The notes below the pieces were generated by a model. It was not told the DNA's origin. It did not search any database and saw nothing but the letters and a program-made list of their open reading frames with translations. DNA of 57,960 nt, taken from assembly GCA_903869365.1 (NCBI GenBank), contig CAIPYV010000079.1, positions 1 through 57,960 of the forward strand, in the 5' to 3' direction. A program made the position numbers and the translations under genes. Numbering within the stretch: the first letter of the stretch is position 1; each line of letters opens with the position of its first letter. This stretch comes from an uncultured Chlorobiaceae bacterium (GTDB lineage: Bacteria > Bacteroidota > Chlorobiia > Chlorobiales > Chlorobiaceae). Positions 54,755 through 57,960 of this stretch are shown piece after piece.

Positions 54755-56238
54755 TTGCCTCCTGATTTTTCCGTAACGGACTTTTGTTCCGAAGTTAACA
54801 AAGCCCTGCCTTTTCCGCTTAACCGGTACTTCTGCAACCGGCTTTTTGGCTTATCCGGGATGGTGTATTCAAGCAAATCTGATTCCCTTAGTCGAGGGAG
54901 TGCTTTGCGCAGGTTGCCGCTCAATTGCTTATGCCCCAACGCAGCGGCAATTTCTGCTGACGACTGCGGAGTTGCCAGACATGCTGAAAGAATCTGCAAA
55001 TCGACTTGTGCCTCGACTTGTGCCTCGACTTGCTCATTGACCTGTCCCGGCTGGGTCGATTCGGATTTGCGGGACTGTTCGCGGGAGAGTGGCAAAATGT
55101 CCGATAGGGGCACAGTGAAACGTACTCGTCCCGCCAGTTCTTCTATGGTCGGCTCAGGCAGATTGCTGGCTCTGGCTTCCCTGAAAATACCGGGGATGCC
55201 GCTCCCCCACTGTTCAATAAGATCCAGCTCACGGAACACCCGCGCGATGACCGGATTGCGGATTTGTGAAACACCTTGTTTCATCTCCTCGACAGTGATA
55301 CCCGGCAGCAGCAGCCCCGGGCTCTCAACCTCAATGCGATTGTCGTAAAAAGCGATGCGAATCGGGGTGCCACGGTGGGAGTAATCGGCATGAACCAGCG
55401 CATTAATAACCACTTCACGCAATATGTTGATTGGAATACTCCAGCGATCCTTGCGCCGAATCTCGGAAAAATCGGCACCACGCATGGCGTGTTTCTTGAG
55501 AAACAGCATGATGCTCTCAACCGCCTTGGGCAGCGGGTCGTGAATATCGATATGGTCGAAGATGTCGCCCTTGTCGTTGCCGATAAAACGGCCACACTGA
55601 ATCCATGCATCATCAAAATAGAAGCGTCGCTCTTTTCCATAAAGCAATATGCCGCCCTTGCTGGGAACCAGTCGATCCTGATCGCGTACCAAAATCTTAA
55701 GACTTTGCAGCATCCGTTCATCCGGGGCTCTATCAGCAAAGTCAGACCGAATGGCTGGCAGGTCAAGCGCTTCCGCATCAAGGTCAGGCATAGGTAATGC
55801 ATCAAAACTAATCCCCGCAACACCTCGCTGCAATTCGGCAATCAATTGGGCATCGGCTTGACGGCTGGTGGAACCAAGGCGCACATAGACACCGGCCTCC
55901 ATCCCTTCAGCTTTGAGATAATGGGGGCGCGTGCCGCTAAGAAAAACCTCAACCATCAACAGCGTCTTTCCTTCAACCGTAACCATCTCGACATTGGGAA
56001 CCAGACGGGGAGCAATGGAATCAGCTATCAAGCTGCAAAGCCTTTCCTCTTCGTCGAGAGGCGACTGAACGCCGATAATCTCCCTCTTGTCAGTTACTCC
56101 AATAATTAACCTCCCACCAGCCGAATTAGCAAACGCTACAAGAGTTTTTAAAAACGGTTTTGTCGAAGAGCTATCCCGTTTGAATTCCAGTGTTTTCCCT
56201 TCTGGTTGGGCAAGGAGGTTATTCAAGAATTCGCTCAT
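54751..56238 (-). CDS. Schlafen/AlbA_2-domain ATP-binding protein lying inside split pglX
   Basis: The protein is 495 residues. The N-terminal AlbA_2 (Schlafen-like) domain has EGKTLEFKRDSSSTKPFLKT and AFANSAGGRLIIGVTDK, then a middle domain with GGILLYGKE. The GHKL-like part follows (INILREVVINALVHADYSHR, RIEVESPGLLLPGITVEEM), then a QVEA repeat linker and a C-terminal winged helix. Proteins of this layout are annotated as transcriptional regulators or ATP-dependent helicase-like; function is mostly unknown. The start overlaps the pglX N-half stop by 1 base (TAATG) and the end overlaps the C-half start by 4 (ATGA). Two of its lines are ~57% GC against 20-48% in the flanking pglX parts. Confidence 0.82.
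   Translation of the reverse strand: MSEFLNNLLAQPEGKTLEFKRDSSSTKPFLKTLVAFANSAGGRLIIGVTDKREIIGVQSPLDEEERLCSLIADSIAPRLVPNVEMVTVEGKTLLMVEVFLSGTRPHYLKAEGMEAGVYVRLGSTSRQADAQLIAELQRGVAGISFDALPMPDLDAEALDLPAIRSDFADRAPDERMLQSLKILVRDQDRLVPSKGGILLYGKERRFYFDDAWIQCGRFIGNDKGDIFDHIDIHDPLPKAVESIMLFLKKHAMRGADFSEIRRKDRWSIPINILREVVINALVHADYSHRGTPIRIAFYDNRIEVESPGLLLPGITVEEMKQGVSQIRNPVIARVFRELDLIEQWGSGIPGIFREARASNLPEPTIEELAGRVRFTVPLSDILPLSREQSRKSESTQPGQVNEQVEAQVEAQVDLQILSACLATPQSSAEIAAALGHKQLSGNLRKALPRLRESDLLEYTIPDKPKSRLQKYRLSGKGRALLTSEQKSVTEKSGGK
55001..55031. repeat. 12-bp tandem repeat encoding QVEA
   Basis: CGACTTGTGCCT occurs at 55001 and 55013, with a partial third copy CGACTTG at 55025. On the minus strand it encodes QVNEQVEAQVEAQVDLQ, the linker before the winged helix of the AlbA_2 protein. 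Such QV-repeat linkers are common in this family and may vary in copy number. Confidence 0.75.
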
Positions 56239-57960
56239 TACTTCCCCGAATTATTTGCTGATTGGATTATTTCCAATGCTTTTGGTCCTTGAAGGGCAGC
56301 TCCTTTAAAATCTGATAATCGTACATAACCACCTTTGAAATCTGCATTATGATGGTTTTCGATTGTAAAGGTACAAATTGGCACCGTGGCGCCTTCAAAA
56401 CCTGAATATTCCAGTTGAATTAGAGATGTGATCGTTTTTTGATCAATAAGAAAACCTCTTAATCTTTCGTAAGATGAAATAAACATCCAAACAAATGGTG
56501 TCATAAATCCAAGTTGACCTTTTGGTAAGGTAAGCTCAGTATTGCGAACAATAAAAGCGGAAAACAAATCAGATTTTACGTCTGAGTAATTATCTTTCAG
56601 CCATAGCGCCAGCTTCCCATTCATCCCCTTACCACCCATATACGGTGGATTTGCAATCACAACATGGTATTTAGGACTGAGGTAATCGGCCTGCTGCAAA
56701 GCTTGCAAAACCTTCTGATGGGTTGGGCTCAGGAACAGTTGTCCTGAGACATTTTTAGACTCCAGAATATTCAGCATACCCGAAACATCATTGACGGCTG
56801 GTCGAATCAGGGAACCAAAGTTGTCGGCCTCTTCAAACTGCTTGAGGGTAGTCTGCAGCGGTGCGGTGAAAAGGTCGCGCCCGATGAAATCAATGTAGTC
56901 TTTGAGCTCGCTCTCATTGAAGTGGACATTCTCGAGCACGCAGATATTCGGCTTGACGCCTTTATTGAAAAACCGACGCTGCTTGCCACGGGCCTTCATA
57001 GTCAAAGCAAATGCAGCCAGCTCCCCTGCCCGTTCGTCAATTTCGATGCCGTAAAGGTTGTGCGTCAGTATCTTTTCTGGTATTTCAACAGGATCGTACC
57101 CTTCTTCTTCATAGATGGCGTAGAGTAAATCAAAGGTGTAGGTTAGAATATGGCCTGAACCGCAGGCCGGATCACACATTTTGATCTCTTCCGGCTTCCC
57201 GATATGCAAGAAGTCACTCTCCGCCTGCTCGGGTTTGATGTAGTAGTCCATCTGCTCAACCAGCTTCGAATTGGGGCGGTTGAGCATCCAGAGGCGACCC
57301 AGTGAGTTTTCTACGAGGTAGCGCACAATCCAGTGCGGCGTGAAAAGCTGAGTGGCTGCAGGAATATTCTCCGGAGTAATCTTCTTGTTCTTCTTTAAAT
57401 CATCAAATACCTTGTCCTTTTTCTCGGATATATAGAACTGGTAGAGCCAGCCAATAACCTCGACATCCTGGCAGACGTCCGGCGTCATTGCCTCGCGAGT
57501 ATACGCAAGAATGGAGTTGCCAGAAAGAAGGTCATCGGGCATCAACAACTCGGTATAATCAGCAATTTTTTCAAACAGGTATGGCATCGACTTGTTGAAG
57601 TCGTTGCACGCGGCCACCACTAAAAAGCGGTAGGCCTCGGACTGTGGATCGCGGCTTGGAGATGAACCGCCGAGCAAGGCAAATATCTGTTCGCGGGTCT
57701 TCTCCGCCACCATCTCTTCATCAATATGGCCCATCTTGGCCTCAGCCAGAATTTCAGGCTGGAACTGCCCTTCGGCTGGCGTTATGATGCCGATACGTGT
57801 GTAACGGTTGACATCCATAAAGCGCAAGGCACAGAAGCGGTTGAACCAGATATATGCTATCCGCTCGATTATCTGTTCTCTGCCATGACCCTGAATCTGC
57901 TTTTCAAGCTCAGCTATCGCTTTTGCCTCTTCACGACGGGCGGCACTTCCTTCCGTCAAC
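56238..57960 (-). CDS. pglX: PglX N-terminal half (adenine methyltransferase part), truncated by window edge
   Basis: The frame is open to the last base, so the N-terminus (perhaps 40-60 residues) is outside; the first codon visible is TTG, not a start. The visible 573 residues contain IAYIWFNRFCALRFMDVN typical of PglX, the SAM motif CDPACGSGHILTYTFD (~263), GIEIDERAGELAAFAL, and the catalytic VIANPPYMGGKG (NPPY 437-440). The protein ends normally at QGPKALEIIQSANNSGK, exactly where one-piece PglX would go on into target recognition. It N6-methylates adenine in host BREX sites, with the C-half presumably providing specificity. Confidence 0.9.
   Translation of the reverse strand, partial: LTEGSAARREEAKAIAELEKQIQGHGREQIIERIAYIWFNRFCALRFMDVNRYTRIGIITPAEGQFQPEILAEAKMGHIDEEMVAEKTREQIFALLGGSSPSRDPQSEAYRFLVVAACNDFNKSMPYLFEKIADYTELLMPDDLLSGNSILAYTREAMTPDVCQDVEVIGWLYQFYISEKKDKVFDDLKKNKKITPENIPAATQLFTPHWIVRYLVENSLGRLWMLNRPNSKLVEQMDYYIKPEQAESDFLHIGKPEEIKMCDPACGSGHILTYTFDLLYAIYEEEGYDPVEIPEKILTHNLYGIEIDERAGELAAFALTMKARGKQRRFFNKGVKPNICVLENVHFNESELKDYIDFIGRDLFTAPLQTTLKQFEEADNFGSLIRPAVNDVSGMLNILESKNVSGQLFLSPTHQKVLQALQQADYLSPKYHVVIANPPYMGGKGMNGKLALWLKDNYSDVKSDLFSAFIVRNTELTLPKGQLGFMTPFVWMFISSYERLRGFLIDQKTITSLIQLEYSGFEGATVPICTFTIENHHNADFKGGYVRLSDFKGAALQGPKALEIIQSANNSGK

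Noticed and set aside
52985-57960. Reading pglX as a simple frameshifted pseudogene
   Set aside because: The halves are separated by a complete 495-codon gene, each half ends or starts with proper signals, and overlaps are 1 and 4 bases. That is an operon layout rather than a point frameshift.

Overview
The window looks like a chromosome segment of a green sulfur bacterium (Chlorobiota, Chlorobium/Pelodictyon-like). The best lineage marker is a CruA-type FAD-dependent lycopene cyclase next to a LolD-type ATPase. A menaquinone methyltransferase, a photoheterotroph-style NfnAB pair and generally weak Shine-Dalgarno sites fit this, but the genus is inference. No rRNA, tRNA, insertion sequence or CRISPR array was seen.

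Positions 1-24,800 are mostly housekeeping genes in short operons on both strands: a truncated HAD phosphatase, nusB, nth, a pabB-pabC fusion, Ppx/GppA, a SEC59/VTE5-type kinase, tsaC, a helix-hairpin-helix envelope protein, scpB-rluB, hisH-hisA, nfnAB, a NYN-S1 fusion, an orphan HlyD adaptor coupled to a ferrochelatase-like gene, hisI-menG, vanZ, a decayed LOG-family pseudogene, ligA and cruA. Short arrays built strictly on a 7-bp period (AGTGCTG-type) lie between genes and also inside the envelope-protein gene.

Positions 24,800-26,200 form a small accessory patch with an Os1348-like small protein and a MazEF-type toxin-antitoxin pair. Core genes resume with recX, then rplM-rpsI-rpsB-tsf-pyrH (minus strand), der, mrp, nfu, ftsK, gcvT, a Rel/SpoT enzyme, uvrB and an M16 peptidase lipoprotein (to 44,451).

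Positions 44,499-57,960 are a phage-defence island read entirely on the minus strand and running off the right edge. In transcription order it is pglX N-half, a Schlafen/AlbA_2-type ATPase gene, pglX C-half, ptuA, ptuB, a DUF262-DUF1524 (BrxU/GmrSD-like) gene, pglZ and brxL. This is a type 1 BREX backbone with unusual features. PglX is cut cleanly between its methyltransferase and target-recognition parts by the AlbA_2 gene, with 1-bp and 4-bp start/stop overlaps that keep the three frames translationally coupled. BrxL ends in a domain that resembles the MIT_C (phospholipase D-like) domain of eukaryotic MITD1 where type 1 BrxL usually carries a Lon-like protease. A Septu-type ptuAB cassette sits just after pglX, and a 70-bp diverged copy of the pglX 3' end is left behind it, a recombination scar that now supplies the ribosome-binding site of the next gene. 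The missing BREX genes (brxA, brxB, brxC) would be expected beyond the right edge.
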